Shown here: positions 1 to 7,773 of the stretch, piece after piece
How positions within the stretch are numbered: position 1 is the stretch's first letter
How the letters are laid out: every line of letters starts with the position of its first letter
Origin: Actinomycetospora endophytica
GTDB taxonomy: Bacteria; Actinomycetota; Actinomycetes; Mycobacteriales; Pseudonocardiaceae
NCBI RefSeq assembly: GCF_021026375.1
Contig: NZ_JAJNDB010000001.1
Span: forward strand, 1,736,001 to 1,800,000
Length of the DNA: 64,000 bases
Direction: 5' to 3'
Made by a program: the position numbers and the translations under genes
Notes under the pieces: model-generated
What the model was told of the DNA's origin: nothing
The model's database searches: none
The model's input: only the letters and a program-made list of their open reading frames with translations

Positions 1-2
1 TC

Positions 3-194
3 TGGAACCTCGCGAGCCTCGGCTGGGCGATGCACTCGGTCGGGTCCGGCGGGGTCACGACGACGGTGCCGGTGTCGCCGTCGTCGTCGGTGTCCGGTGC
101 GGTGGACTGGGACAAGCGCGACGCCCCGCGGCTCTGGAACGCCCTGCGCTCCGGCGACGACATCCCGCCGGACCTGGTGACCTCGGGGAAGTGA
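3..194 (+). CDS. C-terminal fragment of a probable LytR-CpsA-Psr (LCP) family protein
   Basis: Only the last 63 codons lie in the window; the gene begins upstream. The frame runs without a stop to TGA at 192-194. The tail contains VDWDKRDAPRLWNALRSGDD, which resembles the end of LCP phosphotransferase domains, where a Trp-Asp segment precedes a Leu-Trp/Phe-x-Ala-Leu-Arg helix. LCP enzymes attach wall polymers to peptidoglycan outside the membrane. Assignment rests on this short tail, so it is tentative. The stop faces the stop of the next gene with only 2 bases between them (TGA-GG-TCA). Confidence 0.45.
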   Translation, partial: WNLASLGWAMHSVGSGGVTTTVPVSPSSSVSGAVDWDKRDAPRLWNALRSGDDIPPDLVTSGK

Positions 195-196
195 GG

Positions 197-307
197 TCAG
201 CGGTCCCGGGAGAACAGGATCGCCAGCGCGGTGCAGCCCACCACGATGAGCACGATCGGCAGGACGGCGATGATCGAGTCCGCGTCGACCGCTGCGAGCA
301 GCTGCAC
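197..307 (-). CDS. 36-residue single-span membrane peptide
   Basis: A GTG start at 305-307 is preceded by AGGAGGGG with 6 nt spacing, one of the best ribosome sites in the window. The peptide has a short polar N-terminus (VQLLAAVDADS), one hydrophobic segment at about residues 12-32, and a basic end SRDR, the outline of a type I small membrane protein. It starts 14 nt after the stop of the DMT transporter, so it is the last gene of the glycosyltransferase / transporter operon. No known family is recognised. It might be a transporter accessory peptide, which is inference from position. Confidence 0.6.
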   Translation of the reverse strand: MQLLAAVDADSIIAVLPIVLIVVGCTALAILFSRDR

Positions 308-321
308 GGCGATCCCCTCCT

Positions 322-1209
322 TCAGCCCCACGCGAGGGCCGGCGTGCCCTCGCGGTCGTCGCGCAGGACCGCGGCCGAGTGCCGGGTGATGACGACCGTG
401 CCGGCGACGACGACCGCGGCGGCGAGGATCTCGCCGGCGATGTCCAGGGGCGAGGTCGCGACGTGCTCGCCGAGCACGAGCACCCCGAGCAGCACCGCGA
501 CCGCGGGGTCGGTGGTGCCGATGACGGCGTTGACCGGGGCGTTGAGGCGCCCGAGGTGCAGGGCGCGCTGGGAGAGCGCCCAGCCGCACACCGCGCTCAC
601 GGCCGCTCCCGCCGCGTACCAGGTGGTCAGGGCCGCGATCAGGCTCGGCTCGCGGAGCGCGGAGGAGAAGAGCGTCGCGGTCAGCCCGTAGAAGCCCCCG
701 GTGGCGAGGGCGAGCAGCGCGGCGCGGACCGGCTCGCCCCAGCCCATCCCGCGCAGGCCCAGCAGGCCGAGCCCGCCGGCGGCGACGGCCACGGCGAACA
801 GCGGCGCGAACGCGGGCTCGGGCGGGACGGCGGGGGCCTGCGGTCGCGCGATCGCCAGGAAGGTCGCGAGGCCCAGCACGCACGCGCCGGAGGCCACGAG
901 CAGGCGGCGGTCGAGCCGGCGCCGGGCGAACCGCGCCGAGGCGATCGTCCCGAACACCAGGCCGGTCACCAGCACCGGCTGCACGAGGGCCACGGGGCCG
1001 ATGTGGAGCGCGAAGGCGTACGAGCACCACGCGATGCCGATGACCGCCTGTCCGGTCCACCAGCGCCGGCGGCGCAGCACCCGGACGAGGAGGTCGCGGG
1101 TCGAGTCCGGCTCGTCGATCTCCTGGCCGGCCCGCTGCTGGAGCACGGTGCCGGTGGCGATCCCGCAGGCCCCGAACAGCGCCGCGATCAGCGCGATCGC
1201 GGGGCTCAC
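322..1209 (-). CDS. DMT-superfamily (EamA/NIPA-like) membrane transporter
   Basis: 295 residues, almost wholly hydrophobic, with about nine or ten membrane segments and short basic loops (LRRRRWW near residue 50, ARRRLDRR near 98). Two halves each carry the DMT-type pattern of helices separated by Gly/Pro motifs. The late segment NAVIGTTDPAVAVLLGVLVLGE is typical of the second EamA repeat, where Pro and Glu are conserved. The GTG start overlaps the glycosyltransferase stop (GTGA), so the two are translationally coupled. Family members export metabolites or move Mg2+; the substrate here is unknown. Coupling to a lipid or wall glycosyltransferase hints at a lipid-linked or sugar precursor, but this is inference. 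Confidence 0.75.
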   Translation of the reverse strand: MSPAIALIAALFGACGIATGTVLQQRAGQEIDEPDSTRDLLVRVLRRRRWWTGQAVIGIAWCSYAFALHIGPVALVQPVLVTGLVFGTIASARFARRRLDRRLLVASGACVLGLATFLAIARPQAPAVPPEPAFAPLFAVAVAAGGLGLLGLRGMGWGEPVRAALLALATGGFYGLTATLFSSALREPSLIAALTTWYAAGAAVSAVCGWALSQRALHLGRLNAPVNAVIGTTDPAVAVLLGVLVLGEHVATSPLDIAGEILAAAVVVAGTVVITRHSAAVLRDDREGTPALAWG

Positions 1210-2432
1210 CGGGCACTCCCGACGAGGCGCGGCGGGATCTCGTCGTCCCCGTCGCGGCTCGGCTCGGCGGGCTCGGGCTCCGCGACCGGGGCGGGCAGTC
1301 CCAGGACCGCGGCGAGGTCGACGTCCGCGTGGCCGTCGGACCAGCGGGCGGCGCGGGCGTGGGCGGCGGCCAGCGCGGCGGGGTCGGCGATCCAGGTGCG
1401 CAGCAGCCGGGTGAGGGCGCCCGGGCGCCGGCAGGTCCGGGCCAGGCCCGCCGCGGTCAGCAGGCGGGCGGAGTCGCGGCCGTGCCCCGGCAGCGGCTGG
1501 TAGATCACGAGCGTCCGGCCGCAGGCGAGCGCCTCCTGCGCGGTCGCCCCGCCGGAGTTGTTCACCACGACGTCGGCGGCGGCGAGCAGGGTCGGGACGT
1601 CGTCCACCCAGTCGGGTACCCGCAGACGCTCGCCGCCGACCTTCTCGCGCAGCGCGCGCAGCCGCGTCCGGGCCCGCTCGTCGCGGCCGCAGATCGCCAC
1701 CACGTGGGCGCGCGGGTGCGCGGCGAGCGCGGCGCGCACCGCGCCCGCCACCCCGCCCAGGCCCAGCGAGCCCGCCGTCACGACGACCACCAGGGCATCG
1801 TCGGGCAGTCCGAGCTCCGCCCGGGCCGCGCGGGACTCGTCGTCGTCGACCGGCCGGAACGGGGCACCGACCAGCGGCGAGCGCACCGTGACCCCGGCCC
1901 CGGGGTCCATCGCCCGGGTGGGCTCGCGGGCGAGGTCGTCGAGCACGAGGTACTCGTCTACGCCGGGGTAGGTCCAGTAGGCGTGAGGGGCGAAGTCGCA
2001 GACCGCGGCGACGATCCGCGCGTCGAGCTCCCCGCGGCGGCGCAGCCAGGCGAGGCCGGCGGTGGCGAGCTGGTGGGTGGACACGACGACGTCGGTCGGC
2101 TCACCCGCCAGGTCCTCCTCCAGGGCCCGGGCCACCCACGCGCCCATGACCTCGCGGTAGAACCAGCGGACCAGCCGCGAGTGGGTCACCGCGGCGTACC
2201 AGGCCTCCTGCAGCAGCGGCGTCCACTGCACCGCGAACTCGAAGAGCCAGCGGAAGACCGGACCCGAGCCGTGGCCCATCCGGGCGAAGGCCTCGGCGAC
2301 CCGGACGTCGCTGTCCGGTCGGTCGCGCGTCACCGTCGACTGGACGGCGCGCGCGACCGCCTCGTGGCCCTGGCCGATCTCGCCGGAGACGATGAGCACC
2401 CGGGTCGCGTGGTCGTTCTGCGGCCTCGTCAC
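1206..2432 (-). CDS. GT28 / MGDG-synthase-like glycosyltransferase
   Basis: 408 residues. The N-terminal Rossmann domain opens with VLIVSGEIGQGHE (about 12-24), the GxGH signature of MurG and diacylglycerol galactosyl/glucosyltransferases. The C-terminal domain has VTAGSLGLGG, a CGRDERAR strand, ADVVVNNSGGATAQEAL and QPLPGHGRDSA, the nucleotide-sugar binding part of GT-B enzymes. It would transfer a hexose or HexNAc from a UDP-sugar to a lipid at the inner membrane face. A paralogue with the same motifs lies divergently at 2714-3907. The start is GTG at 2430-2432 with only a weak GA-rich site upstream. Acceptor and sugar cannot be told from sequence. The tail from about residue 375 is acidic, Pro-rich and probably disordered. 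Confidence 0.8.
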   Translation of the reverse strand: MTRPQNDHATRVLIVSGEIGQGHEAVARAVQSTVTRDRPDSDVRVAEAFARMGHGSGPVFRWLFEFAVQWTPLLQEAWYAAVTHSRLVRWFYREVMGAWVARALEEDLAGEPTDVVVSTHQLATAGLAWLRRRGELDARIVAAVCDFAPHAYWTYPGVDEYLVLDDLAREPTRAMDPGAGVTVRSPLVGAPFRPVDDDESRAARAELGLPDDALVVVVTAGSLGLGGVAGAVRAALAAHPRAHVVAICGRDERARTRLRALREKVGGERLRVPDWVDDVPTLLAAADVVVNNSGGATAQEALACGRTLVIYQPLPGHGRDSARLLTAAGLARTCRRPGALTRLLRTWIADPAALAAAHARAARWSDGHADVDLAAVLGLPAPVAEPEPAEPSRDGDDEIPPRLVGSAR

Positions 2433-2647
2433 GGGTGTCAGTCTCTCGACCCGCGTTCGGCCGCACCCGTCCGGGTGTGCTGTTCATGCTCCGGGGAGGC
2501 CATGTTCACCCGCTCACGGGGGCTTCGGCCGGGCTTCACCCGCCCCTCATCACACCGCCGTGCGCGACACCGATCATGTGTCCCGGCGTCGTGGTCCGGA
2601 GTGGGTCACAGTAGGTTCACGGGCGGGTCACGGCCAGCGGAACGCCG

Positions 2648-2653
2648 TACGGT
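2648..2653 (+). promoter_or_regulatory. Candidate -10 box of the 2714 glycosyltransferase
   Basis: TACGGT fits the actinobacterial -10 pattern TANNNT and would start RNA near 2661, giving a leader of about 53 nt. Two or three GGGTCAC-like words (2606-2637) lie just upstream in the divergent intergenic region and could bind a regulator. No clear -35 is seen. Confidence 0.35.
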
Positions 2654-2713
2654 GGCGTGGATCAAACCCGTGCCCGTCGGACGTCGTCACGCCCGAGAGG
2701 AGCCCCGCGACCG

Positions 2714-3907
2714 ATGACCGCACTCGGCGTCCCGAGGTCGATTCGTCCCCGGAGGCGTCACGGTCCCCGCGCCGTCGCCCCGGACCAGCCCACGCCGGCC
2801 CGGGAGCCGAACGCGCGCTCTCCGCGCGTCGTCGTGCTCACCGCGCGCGTCGGGGCGGGGCACGACCGGCCCGCCTACGAACTGGCCGCGCGCCTGCGCG
2901 CGCGGGGTGCCGTGGCCGAGGTGCACGACTACCTCGACGCGCTGCCCCGGTTCGGCCAGGTGATCATCGGCGACGGCTACGGCGTCGTGGTGAACAAGCT
3001 GCCGCGCTTCTTCGACTGGCTCTTCCACGCCCTCGAGCACCGGGGTCTCGTGCGCGGCATCATCCTGACGTTCCTGATGTGCTCCGAGCGCACGGTGCGC
3101 CGCTGGACCCGGGACGCGGACGTCGTGGTCTCCACGTTCCCGCTCTCGTGCCAGACGCTGGGGCGGATGCGGGCGGCGGGCCAGATCGCGGTGCCCGTCG
3201 TGAGCTACCTCACCGACCCGGCGCCGCACCGGATGTGGCTGCACCCGGGCGTCGACGTCCACCTGTCGGTGACGACCGCCTGCGCCGACGCCGCCGGCGA
3301 GGTCTACGGCGTCGCCGTGAGCCCGGCCGGCCCGCTGGTCGACCCGCGGTTCTCCCGCGCGCACACCGACGCCGACCGCACCGACACGCGGCGCTCCCTC
3401 GGCCTGACCGACGACGAGACCGCGGTGCTCATCAGCGCCGGCTCGCTCGGCCTGGGTGACGTGCCCGCGCTCGTGGACGCGGCGCTGACGAACCCGTCCG
3501 CGCACGTGCTGGTCCTCTGCGGCCGCAATTCCCTGCTGCGCGAGGACCTGGACGCCCGGGACCGGGTGACCGCGCTGGGCTGGCGCGACGACGTCCCGGC
3601 GCTCATGGCGGCCGCGGACGTGCTGCTGCACAACGCGGGCGGGCTCTCGGTGACCGAGGCGCTCGTCGCGAACCTCCCCGCCGTGACGTACCACCCGATC
3701 CCCGGGCACGGCCGCGCCAACGCGACGGTGCTCGCCGACGCCGGCCTCGCCCCGTGGCCGACGACACCGGAGGGGCTCGCCACGGTGCTCGACGGCATGG
3801 CGTACACCTCGCCGCTCTCGCCGTGGCCCGCGGCGCCCGACCGCGACGTGGCCGCGATCGTGCTCGAGCTCGCCGCCGAGGAGCATCAGGCGGTGCCGGC
3901 GGCGTAG
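2714..3907 (+). CDS. GT28 / MGDG-synthase-like glycosyltransferase, paralogue of the 1206-2432 gene
   Basis: 397 residues from ATG 2714, chosen because AGAGGAG lies 11 nt upstream; an in-frame start at 2657 has no such site. After a basic, Pro-rich 35-residue lead comes VVVLTARVGAGHDRPA (about 39-54), the GxGH loop, then ISAGSLGLGDV, VLCGRNS, ADVLLHNAGGLSVTEAL and HPIPGHGRAN, matching its divergent neighbour motif by motif. It should be a GT-B enzyme moving sugar from a nucleotide donor to a membrane lipid. The stop TAG is the first codon of a 76-bp palindrome shared with the katA end. Donor and acceptor unknown. Confidence 0.78.
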   Translation: MTALGVPRSIRPRRRHGPRAVAPDQPTPAREPNARSPRVVVLTARVGAGHDRPAYELAARLRARGAVAEVHDYLDALPRFGQVIIGDGYGVVVNKLPRFFDWLFHALEHRGLVRGIILTFLMCSERTVRRWTRDADVVVSTFPLSCQTLGRMRAAGQIAVPVVSYLTDPAPHRMWLHPGVDVHLSVTTACADAAGEVYGVAVSPAGPLVDPRFSRAHTDADRTDTRRSLGLTDDETAVLISAGSLGLGDVPALVDAALTNPSAHVLVLCGRNSLLREDLDARDRVTALGWRDDVPALMAAADVLLHNAGGLSVTEALVANLPAVTYHPIPGHGRANATVLADAGLAPWPTTPEGLATVLDGMAYTSPLSPWPAAPDRDVAAIVLELAAEEHQAVPAA

Positions 3908-3980
3908 GTGGCCTCCGGCCTCGTGAGCAGTAATTGATGCTCTGGCGTCAATTACTGCTCACGGGCGCGGAGCGCACCTA
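3905..3980. repeat. 76-bp palindromic element holding both convergent stop codons (copy 1)
   Basis: Inverted arms GTGAGCAGTAATTGA and TCAATTACTGCTCAC are separated by a short loop. The outermost bases TAG and CTA are the stop codons of the glycosyltransferase (plus) and of the lipoprotein (minus). A second copy of exactly the same length at 37434-37509 differs at only five positions, three of them in the loop. Its fold in either strand makes it a plausible bidirectional terminator. The AT-rich core is unusual for this genome. Confidence 0.85.
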
Positions 3981-5096
3981 TGCGGGCGGATCGGTGATCT
4001 GGATGACCCCGCCGGACACGCCCGCGATGTAGAGCCGGCCGGTCCGCTGGTCGACCCCGAGCGTGTACGGGTTCTGGACCGTCGGGACCCGCGCCACCTC
4101 CCGCGGCTGCGGGCTCGTCATGTCGTAGCCGATCACCTGGTTCGTGCCGGACGAGGCGACCCACACCCGGTCGCGCACCGCGTCGTAGGTGATCCCGTAC
4201 GGCCCGCCCGGCTGGGGCACCGCGCCGACCTGGGTGGGCGGCCCCGACTGGTTCGGCTGGAACACGAGCACCTGGTTGCCGCGGGTGTCGGTGGCGATCA
4301 TCCGGCCGTGGCGGTCGGCGACGAGGTGCGTCGGGCCGCCGCCGGCGGGGGCCTCGCCGACGATGTGCAGGGTGTCCACGTTGTAGGTGGTCAGCGTGTT
4401 CTTGCGCACGTCGATCATCCCGACGAGGTCCCCGACCGGCGCCACGCCCGCCGGCTGCACCGCGTCGGTGAAGACCTTGACGACCTGGTTCCCGCGCACG
4501 GCCGACACCGTCCCGCCGAGCTCGTCGGCGGTGATGACGGTGCCGTTCGGGTCCTGCGTGGCGTCGTGCGGCACCGAGCCGACGAACAGTGGCGGCGCCG
4601 CCTGCCCGCCCGGCAGCGTCACCCGCACCAGGGCGTTCGCGCTCTCCACCGGCACGAGCACCGGCCCGCCGGGGGCGGCGAGCTGGAGGTGGCGCACGAA
4701 GCCGGGGAGCGGGGTACGGGAGCGCACGGCACCGGTGTCGGCGTCGAGCAGCACCAGCTCGTTCGGGTTGCGCTTGGCGACCGCGACGGTGCGGGTCACC
4801 GGGTCGACGACCACGCCCTCCGGGGCCGACCCGACCTGGACCTGTCGGCCCGGCGGCGGGACGGTCGGGACCGGCGCGGACTGCGGCTCGGCGGCGAGCG
4901 GGAGCCCGGCGGTGTTCGGCCGCGTCCCCTCGGTGGGCACGCCCGGTGGGAGCAGGCCGGTCGTCGGGGCCGCGGCTCCCGCCGGGGTCGAGCTCGGTGG
5001 CGCGGCGGCGGGGGGTGGCTCGTTGCTGCAGGCGGTGAGCGCCAGTCCGGCGACCGCGAGGGCCGTCAGCAGGACGCGGGCTCGACGTCGAGGCAT
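3978..5096 (-). CDS. Secreted lipoprotein with YncE/NHL-type beta-propeller
   Basis: 372 residues from ATG 5094-5096; longer in-frame starts would bury the signal peptide. Residues 1-23 (MPRRRARVLLTALAVAGLALTAC) have a basic n-region, hydrophobic core and lipobox LTAC with Cys23 as lipidated residue. A Pro/Ala/Thr-rich linker follows to about residue 75. The rest is a set of repeated 40-45 residue blades (PVTRTVAVAKRNPNELVLLD, DAVRDRVWVASSGTNQVIGY, DQRTGRLYIAGVSGGV) typical of YncE-like propellers. Such proteins sit on the outer face of the membrane; some bind ligands, many have no known activity. The stop lies inside the 76-bp palindrome. Confidence 0.75.
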   Translation of the reverse strand: MPRRRARVLLTALAVAGLALTACSNEPPPAAAPPSSTPAGAAAPTTGLLPPGVPTEGTRPNTAGLPLAAEPQSAPVPTVPPPGRQVQVGSAPEGVVVDPVTRTVAVAKRNPNELVLLDADTGAVRSRTPLPGFVRHLQLAAPGGPVLVPVESANALVRVTLPGGQAAPPLFVGSVPHDATQDPNGTVITADELGGTVSAVRGNQVVKVFTDAVQPAGVAPVGDLVGMIDVRKNTLTTYNVDTLHIVGEAPAGGGPTHLVADRHGRMIATDTRGNQVLVFQPNQSGPPTQVGAVPQPGGPYGITYDAVRDRVWVASSGTNQVIGYDMTSPQPREVARVPTVQNPYTLGVDQRTGRLYIAGVSGGVIQITDPPA

Positions 5097-5431
5097 GTCC
5101 GGAGTATTCCGTTCGTCGTCGGAAGGTGCCGACGGCGGCCGGGGCAGCCGCCGTCGTCGTCGCGAGGACTCCGTGCGCGGCGCCCCGGGCGGTTCGTCGT
5201 GGCGTGCACTCCTGGATCGATCCGGAGCCCGGGGTTCGGGGATACCCTCGGGGGGTACGGTTCCGCGATCATGCCAGGCGCCCCCGGTGCCGCCGCCGCG
5301 GAACGCCCCGGGGTGCCCGGCACGCCCGGACCGGGGGCGTGGCACCGTCGCGAGGACGCACGGGGGCACCGACCGGTGACCCACCGCCCCCAACACGCCG
5401 GCCGCGCTGCCGGCCCGACAGGGAGGACGAC
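5097..5431. promoter_or_regulatory. Divergent intergenic region with a CsoR-like operator
   Basis: 335 bases without a convincing gene. ATACCCTCGGGGGGTAC at 5242-5258 is an inverted TACCC/GGGTA pair like copper-sensing CsoR operators, and the gene it faces (5432) encodes a copper-chaperone-like protein. An ATG-led frame at 5271 runs open but is Pro/Gly/Ala noise, so it is not called. CsoR itself is not in the window. Confidence 0.35.
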
Positions 5432-5659
5432 ATGGCCAAGACCACGCTCTCGGTCCCCGAGATCCACTGCGACCACTGCCGCGCCGCCATCGAGGGCGCG
5501 CTGTCCCCGATCGACGGCGTCGAGGGGGTCGACGTCGACCTCGAGGCGCGGGTCGTCCGCGTCGAGCACGACGACGAGCTGGCCCTCGGGTCCGTCGTCG
5601 AGGCGATCGAGGACCAGGGCTACGACGTGCCCGGACGCGACGCCTACATGCGCGCCTAG
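5432..5659 (+). CDS. Heavy-metal-associated domain protein, CopZ-like copper chaperone
   Basis: 75 residues, one full HMA domain. The metal site is IHCDHC, with Cys13 and Cys16 in a CxxC loop. The fold order beta-alpha-beta-beta-alpha-beta is visible through TTLSVPEIHC, RAAIEGALSPIDGVEGVDVDLEAR, VRVEHDD and VVEAIEDQGYDV. Such proteins carry Cu(I) to P-type ATPases. ATG 5432 has GGGAGG 5 nt upstream; an open frame extends to 5126 but lacks any domain. A CsoR-like box at 5242-5258 would fit copper control. No copper ATPase is adjacent. Its TAG stop overlaps the Ku stop on the other strand inside CCTAGG. Confidence 0.85.
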   Translation: MAKTTLSVPEIHCDHCRAAIEGALSPIDGVEGVDVDLEARVVRVEHDDELALGSVVEAIEDQGYDVPGRDAYMRA

Positions 5660-6726
5660 GCGGTCCGGCTGGCCTTCTCGTCCTTGCTCTCGTCGTCGGA
5701 GGTCTTCCGGCGCGACCGTGACGGGGACCCGGACTTCGTGCCGGACGACGAGCCCGACTTCTCCGACGAGCCCGTGCTCTTCGACGACGACGAGCTCTTC
5801 TTCCGCGTGGTCGAGCCCTTCGACCCGGACGAGGCGGCCTTCTCGGGCTCCTTCGCCGGTTCCTTCCCCGGCTCCGCCTTCTTCCCGGGCTCCGCCTTCT
5901 TCTCGGGCTCTTGCTTCTCCTCGGCCGGCGCGTCCGACCCGGACGCCGTGCCGCCCGCCGCCTCCACCGAGCGACGCAGCGCGGTGAGCAGGTCTGTCAT
6001 GTCGTCGGTGTCCTCGGCGACCGTCTCCTCGGGGGCCGGGCGCCCGCCGCCGTGCTCGCGCTTGTACTCGATGAGGTCGCCCACCGCCTTGCGGTAGTCG
6101 TCCTCGAACCCGTCGGCCTCGAAGTCCCCGGCGAGCGAGTCGATGAGCGAGGACGCCATCGCCATCTCCTGCGGGCGCAGGTCGACCTCGCCGTCGAGCA
6201 CGGGGAAGTCGGCGTCACGGACCTCGTCGGGCCACAGCATCGTCTGGAGCACGATCGCGTTCCCGCGCACCCGCAGGAGCGCCAGCGTCTCCCGCTGGCG
6301 CAGCGCCACCTTGACCAGCGCCATCCGGTCGGTCTCGCGCAGCGCCTCCCGCAGCAGCGAGTACGGCTTGAGCGCCTTGCTCTCCGGCTCCAGGTAGTAG
6401 CTCTTGTCGAGCAGCAGGGCGTCGACCTGGTCGGCCGGGACGAACTGCACGACGTCGATCTCGTGGCCGGTCGCGGTGGGCAGCGTCGCGAGGTCGTCGT
6501 CGTCCAGGATGATCAGCTGGCCGTCGTCGGTCTCGTAACCCTTCGCGATCTCGGAGTAGGCGACCTCCTCGCCACACACCGAGCAGACCCGCTTCTGGCG
6601 GATGCGGCCGCCGTCGACCTCGTGCACCTGATGGAAGCGGATGTCGTGGTTCGTCGTCGCGGCGTAGAGCCGTACGGGTACGTTGACCAGCCCGAACGAC
6701 ACCGCGCCGTTCCAGATCGCGCGCAT
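5656..6726 (-). CDS. ku: Non-homologous end-joining protein Ku
   Basis: 356 residues from ATG 6724-6726 (MRAIWNGAVSFGLVNVPVRLY, the classic Ku opening) with AGGGGAG upstream. Residues 1-255 form the Ku core, including the VCSVCGEEV segment (48-55), DLATLPTATGHEID and the EYKREHGG end of the core. Bacterial Ku is a homodimeric ring that binds double-strand ends and recruits LigD. The tail from about 265 is a long disordered Lys/Glu/Ser region with imperfect KKAEPG repeats and basic patches, as in actinomycete Ku proteins with DNA-binding extensions. No LigD polymerase or nuclease is nearby. Instead a ligase-like protein without catalytic lysine is divergently transcribed. Confidence 0.93.
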   Translation of the reverse strand: MRAIWNGAVSFGLVNVPVRLYAATTNHDIRFHQVHEVDGGRIRQKRVCSVCGEEVAYSEIAKGYETDDGQLIILDDDDLATLPTATGHEIDVVQFVPADQVDALLLDKSYYLEPESKALKPYSLLREALRETDRMALVKVALRQRETLALLRVRGNAIVLQTMLWPDEVRDADFPVLDGEVDLRPQEMAMASSLIDSLAGDFEADGFEDDYRKAVGDLIEYKREHGGGRPAPEETVAEDTDDMTDLLTALRRSVEAAGGTASGSDAPAEEKQEPEKKAEPGKKAEPGKEPAKEPEKAASSGSKGSTTRKKSSSSSKSTGSSEKSGSSSGTKSGSPSRSRRKTSDDESKDEKASRTA

Positions 6727-6897
6727 CGCGCGGCTCCCCTCGCTCCGCCGCCCGTCACCCCACGTGACGGCATACTCCCCCCCAGGATGCCCCACATGCG
6801 TCCCGGCTCACAGGATTGCGCGACGGACACGCGACCCACGACACGCCCGAGGGGCGTCCGCGACAGTCCGATCACGGGCTCAGGGCACGATGTCGGC

Positions 6898-7767
6898 ATG
6901 CAGGATGTCGGCGTGCGCGGCGCCGGGGTCCGGCCCATGCAGCCGGTGCCCGGTCGCCTCCCGGTGGGTGAGGCGTGGAGCTACGAGGTCGACTGGAGCG
7001 GGATCCGCCTGCTCGCCGACGTCGACCAGGGGACGCTGCACCTGCGCACCCTCGACGGGGACGACGTGACGGCGCGGTTCCCGGAGTTCGCCCCGCTGGC
7101 CGAGGTCGTCGCCGACGGGCTGTTCGACGGCGAGGCGGTGCTGCTCGACGCGGGGCAGCCCTCGTCGCTGGCGCTGTTCGACCGGCTGCGCCGCGCCGAC
7201 CCCCGCAAGGCCCGCTCCCTCGCGCACGCCCGCCCGGCGATCTTCATGGTCTACGACGTGCTGCGGCTCTACGGCGTCCCGCTCACCGAGCGCCCGCTCG
7301 ACGAGCGCCGCGCCACCCTGGGGCGGCTCTCGCTCGACGAGGTCGGGCGCATCCAGGTCTCCCCGGTGTACGACGACGGCGCGGCGCTGCTCGCGGGGGT
7401 CCGCGAGCAGGGGCTGCCGGGCGTGATGGCCCGGCGTCGGGACACCCCGTACGACGCCGAGGCCGCTGACGACTGGGTCCGGGTGGTCGCCGGCGTGGAG
7501 GCGCTGCCCACCACGCCGACCGACGCCGTCCGGGACCTGCCCGCGCCGGCCGAGCCACCGCCCGCCGGACCGGCCCTGTCGGCGATCGCGCCGACGCTGC
7601 CGGGGATGGCCGTGCCGCCGGGCGAGGCGCCGTCGGACCCGTCACCGGCCGCGGCGTCGTCGGGCCCCGCCGCGGCCGCGTCGTCGTCCACCGGACCACG
7701 CTCGTCGTCGGGACCAGGCCGCGGCCGGCACAGCCGCGACGAGGAGGAGACCCTCGGGCTGTGGTGA
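6898..7767 (+). CDS. ATP-dependent DNA-ligase-like protein lacking catalytic lysine and OB domain
   Basis: 289 residues from ATG 6898; ATG 6937 is also possible, neither has a strong ribosome site. The order of motifs follows a LigD-type adenylation domain: RPMQPV (12-17), motif I position YEVDWSGIR (29-37), FDGEAVLLD (76-84), FMVYDVLRLYG (116-126), LPGVMARRRDTPY (173-185) and DDWVRVV (191-197). In active ligases motif I is E-x-K-x-D-G-x-R and motif IV/V carry further lysines. Here the lysine is Asp32, WDG is WSG, AKR is ARR and WLKVK is WVRVV, so AMP cannot be bound covalently. The OB domain is replaced by an 85-residue Pro/Ala/Ser tail. Its place opposite Ku suggests a non-catalytic DNA-end role. 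Confidence 0.7.
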   Translation: MQDVGVRGAGVRPMQPVPGRLPVGEAWSYEVDWSGIRLLADVDQGTLHLRTLDGDDVTARFPEFAPLAEVVADGLFDGEAVLLDAGQPSSLALFDRLRRADPRKARSLAHARPAIFMVYDVLRLYGVPLTERPLDERRATLGRLSLDEVGRIQVSPVYDDGAALLAGVREQGLPGVMARRRDTPYDAEAADDWVRVVAGVEALPTTPTDAVRDLPAPAEPPPAGPALSAIAPTLPGMAVPPGEAPSDPSPAAASSGPAAAASSSTGPRSSSGPGRGRHSRDEEETLGLW

Positions 7768-7773
7768 GGCGGG

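Noticed and set aside
5271-5431. A leader peptide before the copper chaperone gene
   Set aside because: The ATG frame is long, Pro/Gly-rich, without a ribosome site, and reads on past the chaperone start.
5656-7767. A complete Ku/LigD end-joining operon
   Set aside because: The ligase-like neighbour lacks the catalytic lysine and there is no primase/polymerase or nuclease domain.
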